The notes: a model not told the origin generated them from the letters alone. Numbered from the stretch's first letter, positions 23,307 to 30,731 are shown. The stretch: DNA of 35,814 nt from Anaerolineae bacterium (GCA_016931895.1 JAFGDY010000171.1:1-35814), one strand, 5' to 3'. A program made the numbers and translations.

Positions 23307-25091
23307 ATGGCGTTAGGAATGATAATTATCGCTATTCTGGTAGCTATTTTTGGCTATCGTCTCTATGCAGTCAAGATCGACCGTGAAATCATTCAGGCCG
23401 ATCCCAAGCGGGCTACCCCGGCCACCATGTATAACGATGGAGTTGACTTTATGCCCGCCAAAGGCAGTGTTCTGTTTGGCTATCAGTTCAAATCCATTGC
23501 TGCCCTGGGGCCAATTGTGGGGCCGATTACGGCGGTGCAGTGGGGCTGGCTACCGTCCATTTTGTGGTTATTGTTTGGGGTATTGTTGATTGGGTGGGTG
23601 CAAGATTATGCGGCGGCTATGCTGGCCATGCGCAGCGACGGATTGACCCTGGGCGGTTTGAGTTACAAACTCATCTCCCCCCGCGCCCGGAACCTGTTGC
23701 TTGGTTTTTTATACTTTTATCTGCTCTTGATTATGGGCGCTTTTGGCGCAGTGGTAGCCGGATTGCTGGCCACCCCCACGGTGCCCATTGGGTTCATTAT
23801 CCTCACCCTGGCCGGGCTGCTGGCCGGTCAAATGACTTATCGCTGGCGGATGGATTTGCTCACGACCACGGTGGTAACAGTCCTGATTGCCCTGGTTGGC
23901 ATCTGGCTGGGCACATTGGCCTTTTCCACCAATATTGTCAAAGTGGTTAACTCCCTGGCCGGCGATGCCAACGGCGTGCTCTATAACACGCCTTATGGAC
24001 CAATGCAGTGGTCGGTGTGGTTGTGGGGGATTTTTGCCCTGTTCTTCTGTTACCTGGGTTCGGTTTTGCCCATCTGGCGTTTTGCCCAGCCGGTCAACTA
24101 CACTTCGTTCTGGTTTGTGGCTTTGGGTATTATTGGCGCTATTCTCGGTATCCTCATTGCCACCTTCACCGGCTCGGTGGGCACCTCTTTTCAAATTCCG
24201 GCCTATGTAACCTGGAATCAACCGGCGCTGGGCTGGTTGTGGCCCATCCTGTTTGTCACCATCTCTTGCGGCGCGGTATCGGGTTGGCATTCCCTGGTGT
24301 CTACTTCGGGTACGGCCCGCCAGCTTGAAAAAGAAACCGACGCCCTGCCGGTAGGGGCCGGGGCCATGTTCCTGGAGGTGGTGCTGGCGGTGCTGGCCGT
24401 AGTTTTTGCCGCCACGCTCATTGTCGCGCCCGACGGCAGCGTTCTTTACGATGCGGCCAATCTGTATCAACTCAAAATTGGGGCCGGGGGAGTGTTTGCC
24501 GCCGGCATGGCCCGCTTCCTGGCGGTGATTGGCATTCCGTCTGCCCTGGGCGGCGCCATCGGCGCAATTTTCCTGGCCGTGATGGCCCTGACCGTAATGC
24601 AACTGGTGCTACGTTTTATGCGCGTGGCCAGCGCCGAACTATTGGGCGACGCCCTGCCCATCATGAAGAACCCCCACATCGGCAGCATAGTGGCCCTGGG
24701 CTTCACCATGCTCATTTTGTGGACCGCTTTCTGGCAGCGCATTTGGGTGCTCTTTGGCGGGGCCAACCAGCTTTTTGCCGGTTTGGCTTTACTGCTTATC
24801 ACCATCTGGCTGGCCGAACAAGGTAAAAAATATGCCTGGACCTTCTGGCCGGCGGTTTTTATGTATGTCACCACCGTCGCCGCCCTGTTGGTTACGGCTT
24901 ACAAATCCTTCTTTGACGCCAAGGGGTTATTTGACCCCACGGCCGGCCTGGCCTTTCAAATTGGCAACGGCATTGCCGGCCTGATTGGTCTCTTCCTGGC
25001 CATTGCCGCGCTGTTTTTGGCCTGGGATGGGATCATCTCCTTTAACAGGGCCAGAAGCAAAGCGGCCGCAGCCCCGGCTGCTTCAGAATAA
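23307..25091 (+). CDS. cstA: CstA-family (carbon starvation protein A) membrane transporter
   Basis: A ~594-residue polytopic inner-membrane protein with well over a dozen hydrophobic segments. Family features: N-terminal IDREIIQADPKRATPA then TMYNDGVDFMPA, then KSIAALGPIVGPITAVQWGW and QDYAAAMLAMRSDG, all hallmarks of the CstA N-terminal domain; SCGAVSGWHSLVSTSGTARQ is the central conserved loop. Known members (CstA, BtsT) import peptides or pyruvate. The ATG at 23307 has GAAAGGAG ~11 nt upstream; an in-frame TTG at 23286 would precede that site. It is shorter than E. coli CstA (~700), as are many non-proteobacterial members. Substrate not assignable. Confidence 0.94.
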   Translation: MALGMIIIAILVAIFGYRLYAVKIDREIIQADPKRATPATMYNDGVDFMPAKGSVLFGYQFKSIAALGPIVGPITAVQWGWLPSILWLLFGVLLIGWVQDYAAAMLAMRSDGLTLGGLSYKLISPRARNLLLGFLYFYLLLIMGAFGAVVAGLLATPTVPIGFIILTLAGLLAGQMTYRWRMDLLTTTVVTVLIALVGIWLGTLAFSTNIVKVVNSLAGDANGVLYNTPYGPMQWSVWLWGIFALFFCYLGSVLPIWRFAQPVNYTSFWFVALGIIGAILGILIATFTGSVGTSFQIPAYVTWNQPALGWLWPILFVTISCGAVSGWHSLVSTSGTARQLEKETDALPVGAGAMFLEVVLAVLAVVFAATLIVAPDGSVLYDAANLYQLKIGAGGVFAAGMARFLAVIGIPSALGGAIGAIFLAVMALTVMQLVLRFMRVASAELLGDALPIMKNPHIGSIVALGFTMLILWTAFWQRIWVLFGGANQLFAGLALLLITIWLAEQGKKYAWTFWPAVFMYVTTVAALLVTAYKSFFDAKGLFDPTAGLAFQIGNGIAGLIGLFLAIAALFLAWDGIISFNRARSKAAAAPAASE

Positions 25092-25156
25092 ATCTGAACC
25101 CCGATGAACCGCGCTTCACTTCTGGGCCGGAAGCAAAACGGTTAAAATTTTCTAAT

Positions 25157-25213
25157 GCCAGGGCGCAAAGGCGCAAAGAATTATTAAAAAACTTAGCGCC
25201 TTTGCCTCCTGGC
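25157..25213. repeat. Intergenic inverted repeat (GGCGCAAAGG type)
   Basis: Arms 25157-25174 and 25196-25213 pair as GCCAGG-nn-GCAAAGGCGC with its complement around a 21-nt AT-rich loop. It lies between the transporter and the next gene and could form a hairpin in the transcript. Confidence 0.6.
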
Positions 25214-25309
25214 GCCTTTGGGTTTGACTTTCTGGTTCTGTGGGGGGCAGGGTTAACTACCCAACCCGTGTAATTGCAGAAAATTGGTAAAACGTGGTCA
25301 GTCAATATC

Positions 25310-25681
25310 ATGAAACGTTGCGCCATTCTTGAGGTGATAACGCCCCATGCCGGTATGCTCCACAACATGCGGGGGGGCCTGGCCTACACCGACCAAATAT
25401 TGACCGAAGCCGGTTTGAGCCAACCCGGCCAGGCGCTGGAAAATGGCGAGGAATCGCTCTGGCTGCGGCGCTGTTTGCACTACCTGGACCGGCGTTTTCA
25501 ACAATGGCTGCGCATCCAACTCATTGCCCCGCTCTCGTTGCCGGGTTTGTTCAGGGTTGTCCGCTACCGGATTAGAACTTATCCCACCTTTATTATAGGC
25601 GGCGAAACATTCACTGGCCAAGACCTGGCCGAATTGGAAGCCTTTATCCGGCGGCAAGCCGGCTCAATGGCCGAGGAGTGA
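25310..25681 (+). CDS. Small thioredoxin-fold-like hypothetical protein without CxxC
   Basis: A 123-residue protein from the ATG at 25310 (an in-frame TTG at 25274 would add 12 residues). The C-terminal half, YRIRTYPTFIIGGETFTGQD and then LAELEAFI, is the cis-Pro/beta-hairpin/last-helix pattern of thioredoxin-like proteins (TYPTFII with cis-Pro). The N-terminal half has only isolated Cys (residue 4 and a Cys near 55) and no CxxC, so a redox function of the usual kind is not supported. It follows the CstA-family gene by ~220 bp. No strong ribosome-binding site was seen. The family name is uncertain. Confidence 0.65.
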   Translation: MKRCAILEVITPHAGMLHNMRGGLAYTDQILTEAGLSQPGQALENGEESLWLRRCLHYLDRRFQQWLRIQLIAPLSLPGLFRVVRYRIRTYPTFIIGGETFTGQDLAELEAFIRRQAGSMAEE

Positions 25682-25703
25682 CCCCTTGCTTTTGACAGGT
25701 CTG

Positions 25704-25767
25704 TGCCAATTTTTAGGCCCTAGAGTAGAGACAGGACAATGTTCTGTCCCTACCGCCAAAATTTTGG
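25704..25767 (+). repeat. 64-bp intergenic repeat element, copy 1
   Basis: It shares both flanks and a central hairpin with the reverse-oriented copy at 33715-33777. The flanks are TGCC(CC)AATTTTTAGGCC on the left and CCGCCAAAATTT on the right. The hairpin at 25726-25752 pairs TAGAGACAGGAC with GTTCTGTCCCTA around AAT, with one mismatch and one G-T. The two copies differ at paired positions in a compensatory way. Confidence 0.75.
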
Positions 25768-25780
25768 AACGCACCCGCTT

Positions 25781-25808
25781 TTGACCCCTGTCTAAACAGG
25801 TGTATACT
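25781..25808 (+). promoter_or_regulatory. Promoter of the ArsA/Get3-type cluster with palindrome in the spacer
   Basis: TTGACC (25781-25786), a 16-bp spacer and TATACT (25803-25808). The spacer holds the palindrome CCTGT-CTAA-ACAGG (25787-25800), a possible operator placed exactly between the two promoter elements. The first gene starts ~107 bp downstream. Confidence 0.6.
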
Positions 25809-25914
25809 TGGCAATTAATCTGATCCGGTTTCGTCCTCCCTGGACAGTGTGTTATTCCTAAGCCAACGCGCCAAAAAGTCAACCAATCCAATACTTTAGG
25901 AGGTACCTTCCCCA

Positions 25915-26193
25915 ATGACTGAGGAACAAAAAAGAAATTTCTGGCAACGCGCTAAAGAAGCGATAGGCGACTACATCTATGGCATGGCCAGTCACGAGAT
26001 GACCCGCCAGGCGCTTAAAACGCGCGGCAGTATGGAACACCTATTTATTCTCATCACCATGGGCGATTTATTAGGCGTGCCCATTTTGCCGCCTTACTAC
26101 TCCCTGCGTCTTTTGCCCTATGTGGTGCCCCAAATTTCCACCTGGAAACGGCGCATGCTGCGTGAAAAAGACCTCACCGACGCCCTGGCTTAA
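25915..26193 (+). CDS. Small conserved protein of unknown function (paralogue 1 of the ATPase cluster)
   Basis: A 92-residue protein behind a strong TTAGGAGGTACC ribosome-binding site. The N-terminal ~35 residues are charged; a central hydrophobic, Pro-rich stretch (EHLFILITMGDLLGVPILPP, then YYSLRLLPYVVP, ~42-74) could associate with membrane; the end is basic (WKRRMLREKDLTDALA). The same core and end recur in the protein at 29500-29805: GDLLGVPILPPYYS, RLLPY, RRMLRE and DLTD are shared. It starts the operon with the two ATPases (11-nt gap), so it is a likely partner, perhaps a membrane dock. I do not recognise the family, so its function is unknown. Confidence 0.85.
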   Translation: MTEEQKRNFWQRAKEAIGDYIYGMASHEMTRQALKTRGSMEHLFILITMGDLLGVPILPPYYSLRLLPYVVPQISTWKRRMLREKDLTDALA

Positions 26194-26204
26194 GGAGATA
26201 AACT

Positions 26205-27191
26205 ATGTCGCTGGTAAAAATTTTTCAAGAACACCCCGAACGACGCTACATTATGTTTGGCGGCAAAGGCGGCCTGGGCAAAACCACGTTTTCGGCGGCG
26301 GCCGCTTACTATCTGGCCCAACAGGGCCACCGGGTACTGGTTTTTTCGGTTGACCCCCAGGCTTCGCTGTCGGATATTTTTCAACGAGACATCTTTGGTA
26401 AAGGCGCGGTGGAAATTATGCCCAATCTCTTTGCCCAAGAGATTGACGCCGACCAACGCATCAAAGCCTACCAGGAAGAAATTCGCCAAAAAATCTTTAA
26501 TATGTACGGCCTGGAAAAAATCCCCGATGAAATTGAAAACTACATCCAGGCCGCCGCCGCCGAACCGGCTATGGAAGAAAGCGCCATCTTTGACCAGGTG
26601 GTAGATATTGTGGTGGCCGCCGAGTACGACTATTACATTTACGACCTGGTGCCGCTGGGCCACGCCCTGTATTACCTGAGCATGGCCAGTGTGTACGACG
26701 AATGGATTGAAAAAATCACCAAACTCCGCGAAGAAATGCGCGAATACGAGCAAATGGCCGCCCGCATCAAACGCGACGAGGAAATCCAGGAAGACCTTAT
26801 CTTAAAAGAACTGCAAGACATCAAATACCGCATTCAAACCTCGTCCAGCATTCTTACCGACAAAGAAAAAACCGCCTTCTTTTTTGTTTGCGTGCCGGAA
26901 GAAATGATTTTGATTGACACGCAAAAAGCGGCAGAACTTTTTGCTAAGTTTGATGTGCCGTTGAGCGGTTACATTGTCAACCGGGTGTTGCCGGACGAAT
27001 TGATGCAGCAGCCCAACATCCCGGAATACCTGCGCAATCGCCACAAAATGCAGCAGGTGTACGCCGCCAAAATCAACCAACTATTTGGCAATGATGTTTT
27101 GGCCTGGATCCCAGAATTTGAGCGCGACATCACCGGCCTGCCGATGATTGAAAAAATGGCCCAGGTGATGTTTGGCAATGGGGCCGTTTAA
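26205..27191 (+). CDS. ArsA/Get3-family ATPase, first of a tandem pair
   Basis: A 328-residue P-loop ATPase. The deviant Walker A GGKGGLGKTT (19-28) has the signature Lys K21. Switch I, SVDPQASLSD, keeps the catalytic-type Asp D50. Switch II, which in ArsA/Get3 reads DTAPTGHT, is here DLVPLGHA (147-154). The later family segment FFFVCVPEEMILIDTQKAAE, then YIVNRVLPDE, and the terminal RNRHKMQQVY match Get3/ArsA strongly. An acidic coiled segment (~170-215) replaces the hydrophobic helices known from Get3. No paired Cys for a zinc site or arsenite binding is evident. AAGGAGAT precedes the ATG. The gap to the next ATPase is only 16 nt. Confidence 0.92.
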   Translation: MSLVKIFQEHPERRYIMFGGKGGLGKTTFSAAAAYYLAQQGHRVLVFSVDPQASLSDIFQRDIFGKGAVEIMPNLFAQEIDADQRIKAYQEEIRQKIFNMYGLEKIPDEIENYIQAAAAEPAMEESAIFDQVVDIVVAAEYDYYIYDLVPLGHALYYLSMASVYDEWIEKITKLREEMREYEQMAARIKRDEEIQEDLILKELQDIKYRIQTSSSILTDKEKTAFFFVCVPEEMILIDTQKAAELFAKFDVPLSGYIVNRVLPDELMQQPNIPEYLRNRHKMQQVYAAKINQLFGNDVLAWIPEFERDITGLPMIEKMAQVMFGNGAV

Positions 27192-27207
27192 ACAAAGGAG
27201 ATAAAGC

Positions 27208-28197
27208 ATGGCCTTGATTGATGTTAGCATGCAGCAATTTGTGGAAGCGCATCCTCACCTGAAATTTACCTTTTTTGGGGGCAAAGGCGGGGTGGGCAAA
27301 ACAGTGATGGCCGGCGCGGCTGCCATTGGTTTTGCCCGGCAGGGCAAAAAAACCCTGCTGGCTTCCACCAACCCCGTCCATAGCTTGAGCGGGTTGTTGG
27401 ACCAGAATGTTTTTGGCAAACAAACGCCGGTTAAGGGCGTACCCAATCTGATGGCGTACGAGATTGACACGCGAGAAACCATTGAACGCTCCAAGGTGGA
27501 GATCAAAGAAAAAATTGACTATTTTCTCAAATTTGCCGAAATCCGCACCAAAGCCGATGAGTTTGTCGAGTCGGCCACCATGAACCCGGCCTTTGAAGAG
27601 TCGGCCATGTTTGAGAACATGATTGACCTGATGTTCAAAGACGAGTACGAAGTTTACGTTTTTGATACCGCCCCCACGGCCAATGCGCGCCGCTTGTTGG
27701 GCATGTCGTCGGTATACTCCATGTGGGTCAACAAAATGATGGACAGCCGCAAAGAGGCCCAAAGTTTGCGAGAGCTGCTTTCTTATTCCAAAAAGAAAGA
27801 GCAAAAAGACCCCCTGATGGATTATCTGCTCAACTTCCGCGAGCGGATGCACCAGGCCAAAGAGTTGTTGACCGATCCCGAAAAAACAGCCTTTTTCTTT
27901 GTCACCCTGCCCGAAGCCTTGCCCATTGCCGTCATCCGCCGTTTCATCAATTGGTTTGATGAATTTGGCATTCCGGTGGGCGGCGTGGTGGTGAATATGT
28001 TAATTGACAAGACCAACGTGACCGAGGACTCGGCGGAATTTGTCAAGAACCGGGTGCAGATGCAAGATGGTTACATGCGGGAAATAGAAGAGGTTTTTAA
28101 CGGCATGGTGCGCGGGGTGGTGCCTTTATTTGACACCGAAGTGCGCGGGATTGAAATGTTGAACCGCACCACCAACGCTGTGTTTGGACAGGGGTAA
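27208..28197 (+). CDS. ArsA/Get3-family ATPase, second of a tandem pair
   Basis: A 329-residue paralogue of the preceding ATPase; they share MEESA/FEESA, the segment ending MSSVY/MASVY, and FFFVTLPEA. Walker A GGKGGVGKT (24-32) is complete with K26. Switch I reads STNPVHSLSG: Asn (N55) stands where the family has the catalytic Asp. Switch II is canonical, DTAPTANARRLL (153-164). FFFVTLPEALPIAVIRRFIN, then VVVNMLID, is the conserved C-terminal part. The Asp-to-Asn change should lower hydrolysis. The first ATPase has the opposite defect, so a mixed dimer with one good half from each is attractive (inference). AAAGGAGAT precedes the ATG. Confidence 0.92.
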   Translation: MALIDVSMQQFVEAHPHLKFTFFGGKGGVGKTVMAGAAAIGFARQGKKTLLASTNPVHSLSGLLDQNVFGKQTPVKGVPNLMAYEIDTRETIERSKVEIKEKIDYFLKFAEIRTKADEFVESATMNPAFEESAMFENMIDLMFKDEYEVYVFDTAPTANARRLLGMSSVYSMWVNKMMDSRKEAQSLRELLSYSKKKEQKDPLMDYLLNFRERMHQAKELLTDPEKTAFFFVTLPEALPIAVIRRFINWFDEFGIPVGGVVVNMLIDKTNVTEDSAEFVKNRVQMQDGYMREIEEVFNGMVRGVVPLFDTEVRGIEMLNRTTNAVFGQG

Positions 28198-28200
28198 TTT

Positions 28201-28686
28201 GTGGCCGGGGCCGAACTGGTTCGTCAGCACGAAATTGCCATCAACAACGTTCTGCTGGGCGCGTCTACCTTTATTTCCCTGGCCCTGCCCCCGGGCTGGG
28301 AAATTGTGATGGGCGCGGGCAGTCCGGAGGTAACGGCCAGCCACCGGCATAACGGCCGGCGCTGGGTGGCCACCGGCGACGCCTGGTATATTCTGCACCA
28401 CCCGGGCCGGCGCTGGGCTATGGAACTACGGCTAACGGCCAGTCTCCCCCCCCGCTCGCGCCGCGAGACTATTTTGCCAGAACTGACCGTGGCCGGGCAT
28501 CCGGCCAGCGTTACCTGGAAACAACGCAAGCGAGGCTTTATCAAACGCTGGCCGGTAACTTACGTTACGGTAGAGTTTTTCTGTCCACACACCAAGCGGC
28601 AGTTAAGGTTGGAATTCAGCGGCAGTCCCCTACCGGAAGCTTTTGAAGAAGTGCTGGCCGTGATAAAGTACGCTCGATGTCATTAG
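28201..28686 (+). CDS. Hypothetical protein in the ATPase operon
   Basis: A 161-residue protein that begins with GTG 4 nt after the second ATPase stop, so it is probably co-translated. Composition is beta-rich with many Trp/Arg (GRRWVATGDAWYILHHPGRR) and ends in a helix (LPEAFEEVLAVIKYARCH). It has no signal peptide or membrane segment. The pattern WYILHHPGRRWAMELRL suggests a compact beta-barrel or PH-like fold, but I cannot assign a family. Context points to a role with the ATPases. Its 3' end faces the minus-strand gene across a strong hairpin. Confidence 0.75.
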   Translation: MAGAELVRQHEIAINNVLLGASTFISLALPPGWEIVMGAGSPEVTASHRHNGRRWVATGDAWYILHHPGRRWAMELRLTASLPPRSRRETILPELTVAGHPASVTWKQRKRGFIKRWPVTYVTVEFFCPHTKRQLRLEFSGSPLPEAFEEVLAVIKYARCH

Positions 28687-28698
28687 CATAAACCCCCA

Positions 28699-28726
28699 GG
28701 CGGGCAAAAGCTCACTTTTGCCCGCC
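28699..28726. terminator. Perfect hairpin between convergent genes
   Basis: GGCGGGCAAAAG (28699-28710) pairs perfectly with CTTTTGCCCGCC (28715-28726) around CTCA. It separates the ATPase operon from the minus-strand gene, whose stop is at 28731. Very stable, but without a T-run on either side; a bidirectional terminator is likely. Confidence 0.6.
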
Positions 28727-28730
28727 GCAT

Positions 28731-29402
28731 TTATGTCAGGCCATCTTCTTTTGTATCCCCCTTGTTTTGCCCGCCCCCTGCCCGGCAAATGGCCTGAAAT
28801 AGCGCCGCCGCCTGGTTATTTTGTAAACCGGCCAGCCGGAGCATGATCAGAATATGCGGGTCCTGCGGCCCCCAGGAAAAACGGATCAGGTGGGAGCCGT
28901 AACTTTCTAAAAAGGGAGCGACCCATTCGATTTGTTGTTTGGCCGCCCCTCGTTGGGCAATAACCAAATGGTGAGGGCCATCGGTCAAAGTCCAGGGATT
29001 GTTTGGGTTTTGCGGCAAGGTTTTAATCTTGCGGCCGGCCGGGATGATTTCTAACTCGCCGCCCTGGGGATGGCGCAGGGTGCCCCGCAAGATGAGTTGG
29101 TCCCGTTTGCCGCGCAGCACGTCAACCAGCCAGAGCGGGGCCAGCTCGCGCGATTCAAGCAGATAGGTTAATTCCAGGCGGCGAAAGGGCGCGCGCGCGC
29201 GTTGCAGGCCAATCCGCGCTCCTGAACCGGACGAACCCAGCCAACTGGCTTGTACGCTCTTTTTATCGCCTAACACCTCCAAATCACGTTGGAGCCAGCG
29301 ATAGGTGCGCAGGCCAAAACGCCGGTTATAAATAGCCGCAAACAAATACCACACCACCAGCAAAATACCCAGGCCGGTGACGATATATTCTGGGGTTAGC
29401 AT
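28731..29402 (-). CDS. Membrane-anchored hypothetical protein
   Basis: A 223-residue protein from the ATG at 29402, chosen because GAGAGGATAAA precedes it; a longer frame to 29459 crosses the regulatory palindrome. One N-terminal membrane segment (YIVTGLGILLVVWYLFAAIY, ~5-24) is followed by a basic stop (NRRFGLRTYRW), which puts the rest in the cytoplasm. The body is Trp/Arg/Leu-rich with no motif I recognise, and includes FLESYGSHLIRFSWGPQDPH. It lies inside the ATPase neighbourhood between the two small paralogues but on the opposite strand, so it may be a membrane component of the same system. Confidence 0.75.
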   Translation of the reverse strand: MLTPEYIVTGLGILLVVWYLFAAIYNRRFGLRTYRWLQRDLEVLGDKKSVQASWLGSSGSGARIGLQRARAPFRRLELTYLLESRELAPLWLVDVLRGKRDQLILRGTLRHPQGGELEIIPAGRKIKTLPQNPNNPWTLTDGPHHLVIAQRGAAKQQIEWVAPFLESYGSHLIRFSWGPQDPHILIMLRLAGLQNNQAAALFQAICRAGGGQNKGDTKEDGLT

Positions 29403-29429
29403 TTTATCCTCTCCTGAAAATGGTAATTT

Positions 29430-29449
29430 GGGGGCACAATTTTGCCCCC
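29430..29449. promoter_or_regulatory. Palindrome between divergent genes
   Basis: GGGGGCA (29430-29436) and TGCCCCC (29443-29449) form a perfect inverted repeat around CAATTT in the 97-bp gap between the minus-strand membrane gene and the plus-strand small protein. It suits an operator that serves both genes, or a hairpin in either leader. Confidence 0.4.
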
Positions 29450-29499
29450 AGTCTAACAAAAGGGGGGGAACATGTCAAAGAATTGGAGGTAACATTAAC

Positions 29500-29805
29500 G
29501 TGGCGTCCGACCCGCCAAGGCCGGATACTTTATTGGCCCAACTGAAACAACGCTGGCTGGCCATTGACGATTGGCTGCGGGGTTTTATTTACGGCATGAC
29601 CTATTTTGAGCTGGAAAAGGAACTGCGCCAACAAAGGGCCGACCTGGAACACCTTTTTGTGCTGATCAGTTTTGGCGATTTGTTGGGCGTGCCAATTCTG
29701 CCGCCTTATTATTCGATGCGGCTGTTGCCCTACATTGTGCCCATGCTTAACAGTTGGCGCCGGCGCATGCTCCGCGAGAGAGATTTGACCGATTTGGCCG
29801 GTTGA
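29500..29805 (+). CDS. Small conserved protein of unknown function (paralogue 2 of the ATPase cluster)
   Basis: A 101-residue paralogue of the 92-residue protein at 25915. I chose the GTG at 29500, because GGAGGT sits 9 nt before it and the product then has the same length and layout as its paralogue; an open frame further upstream crosses the regulatory palindrome. Shared: FIYGM, EHLF, GDLLGVPILPPYYS, RLLPYIVP, RRMLRERDLTDLAG. The N-terminal ~30 residues differ (TLLAQLKQRWLAIDDWLRG). Hydrophobic central part as in paralogue 1. It leads into rsmE with a 31-nt gap, which may be only read-through. Confidence 0.85.
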   Translation: MASDPPRPDTLLAQLKQRWLAIDDWLRGFIYGMTYFELEKELRQQRADLEHLFVLISFGDLLGVPILPPYYSMRLLPYIVPMLNSWRRRMLRERDLTDLAG

Positions 29806-29836
29806 TTTTTTTTACCTTATCAGTTGAAGTTGCTTT

Positions 29837-30580
29837 ATGCCCCATCGTTTTTTTATCCCCCCTAACTGGCTCACCCCGCCCACCGTCACCCTGCGCGGCC
29901 CTATTGCCCGCCAGATAAAAACCGTGCTGCGCCTGCGGCCCGGTGATAACGTCATTGTGCTGGACAATTCGGGGACGGAGTTTTTGGTGACGCTTAATCA
30001 GGTGGAGAAAAACGCTGCGGCCGGCCGGATTGTGGCCCAACAACCGGCGGCGGGCGAACCAAAGATACACCTGACCCTCTATCAAGGCGCACTCAAGGGC
30101 CAGAAATTTGAATGGGTGCTGCAAAAAGGCACAGAGTTGGGCGTGTCTTGCTTTGCGCCAATAATTTGCCGGCGGTCGGTGGTTAAGCGCGTTGGCGCGC
30201 TAACCAAAAAGTATGAGCGCTGGCAGCAAATCATCCGCGAGGCAGCGGAACAGAGTAGACGCGGCAAACTGCCCTCCTTAGTGCAGCCCCTGTTATTGGC
30301 CGAGGCCATCGAGCAAGCCCGGTCAAGCTCGTTGCTGGTGATGCCCTGGGAAGAGGCCGGCGGCCCTACCCTCAAAGAAGTTTTAACCCAAACAACAACC
30401 AACCGCATTGCAGTTTTTATTGGGCCGGAGGGAGGTTTTGCCGCGGAGGAAGCCGAAATAGCCCGCCAGGCCGGCGGGCAGTTGGTAACGTTAGGGCCGC
30501 GTATTTTGCGGGCCGAAACCGCCGCTCTGGCCGCGTGCGCAGCCATTTTGTACGAACTGGGCGAGTGGAGAGCGCCTTAA
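29837..30580 (+). CDS. rsmE: 16S rRNA (uracil-1498-N3)-methyltransferase
   Basis: A 247-residue SPOUT-class (trefoil knot) SAM-dependent methyltransferase that makes m3U1498 in 16S rRNA. Seen: an N-terminal PUA-like part with HRFFIPPNW and IARQIKTVLRLRPGD; KGTELGVSCFAPIICRRSVV (97-116); and the knot motifs FIGPEGGFAAEEAEIAR (194-210) and LGPRILRAETAALAA (219-233), which bind SAM. Length is normal and all core motifs are intact. It starts 31 nt after the small protein gene. No good Shine-Dalgarno is seen. Confidence 0.96.
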   Translation: MPHRFFIPPNWLTPPTVTLRGPIARQIKTVLRLRPGDNVIVLDNSGTEFLVTLNQVEKNAAAGRIVAQQPAAGEPKIHLTLYQGALKGQKFEWVLQKGTELGVSCFAPIICRRSVVKRVGALTKKYERWQQIIREAAEQSRRGKLPSLVQPLLLAEAIEQARSSSLLVMPWEEAGGPTLKEVLTQTTTNRIAVFIGPEGGFAAEEAEIARQAGGQLVTLGPRILRAETAALAACAAILYELGEWRAP

Positions 30581-30611
30581 AGAATCAGGTAACTGTTCAC
30601 CTTGTTCCCTA

Positions 30612-30688
30612 TGTCACTGCGAGCCAGAGGCGAAGCAGTCTCCATCCTGGAATTGGAGATTGCTTCGGGCTGCGCCCTCGCAATGACA
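30612..30688. repeat. Palindromic intergenic repeat (TGTCA-TGCGAG... type)
   Basis: The ends are inverted copies: TGTCACTGCGAG at 30612-30623 and CTCGCAATGACA at 30677-30688, with GGCGAAGCAGTCTCC pairing against GGAGATTGCTTCG inside. Elements with this CATTGCGAG...GAAGCAATCTC pattern are common between genes in bacterial genomes. A shorter remnant is at 1661-1683. Confidence 0.7.
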
Positions 30689-30731
30689 CGCCAAGAAAGT
30701 GAATAGTACACTGTCAGACAAATTTTGACGG

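Noticed and set aside
23709-24602. 297-codon open frame antisense to the CstA-family gene
   Set aside because: His/Gln/Gly-rich translation with no motifs, caused by the codon bias of the transporter gene.
26205-28197. Arsenic-resistance ATPases (ArsA) in the strict sense
   Set aside because: No arsB, arsR, arsC or arsD nearby, and no evident Cys pair for arsenite binding; only family membership is supported.
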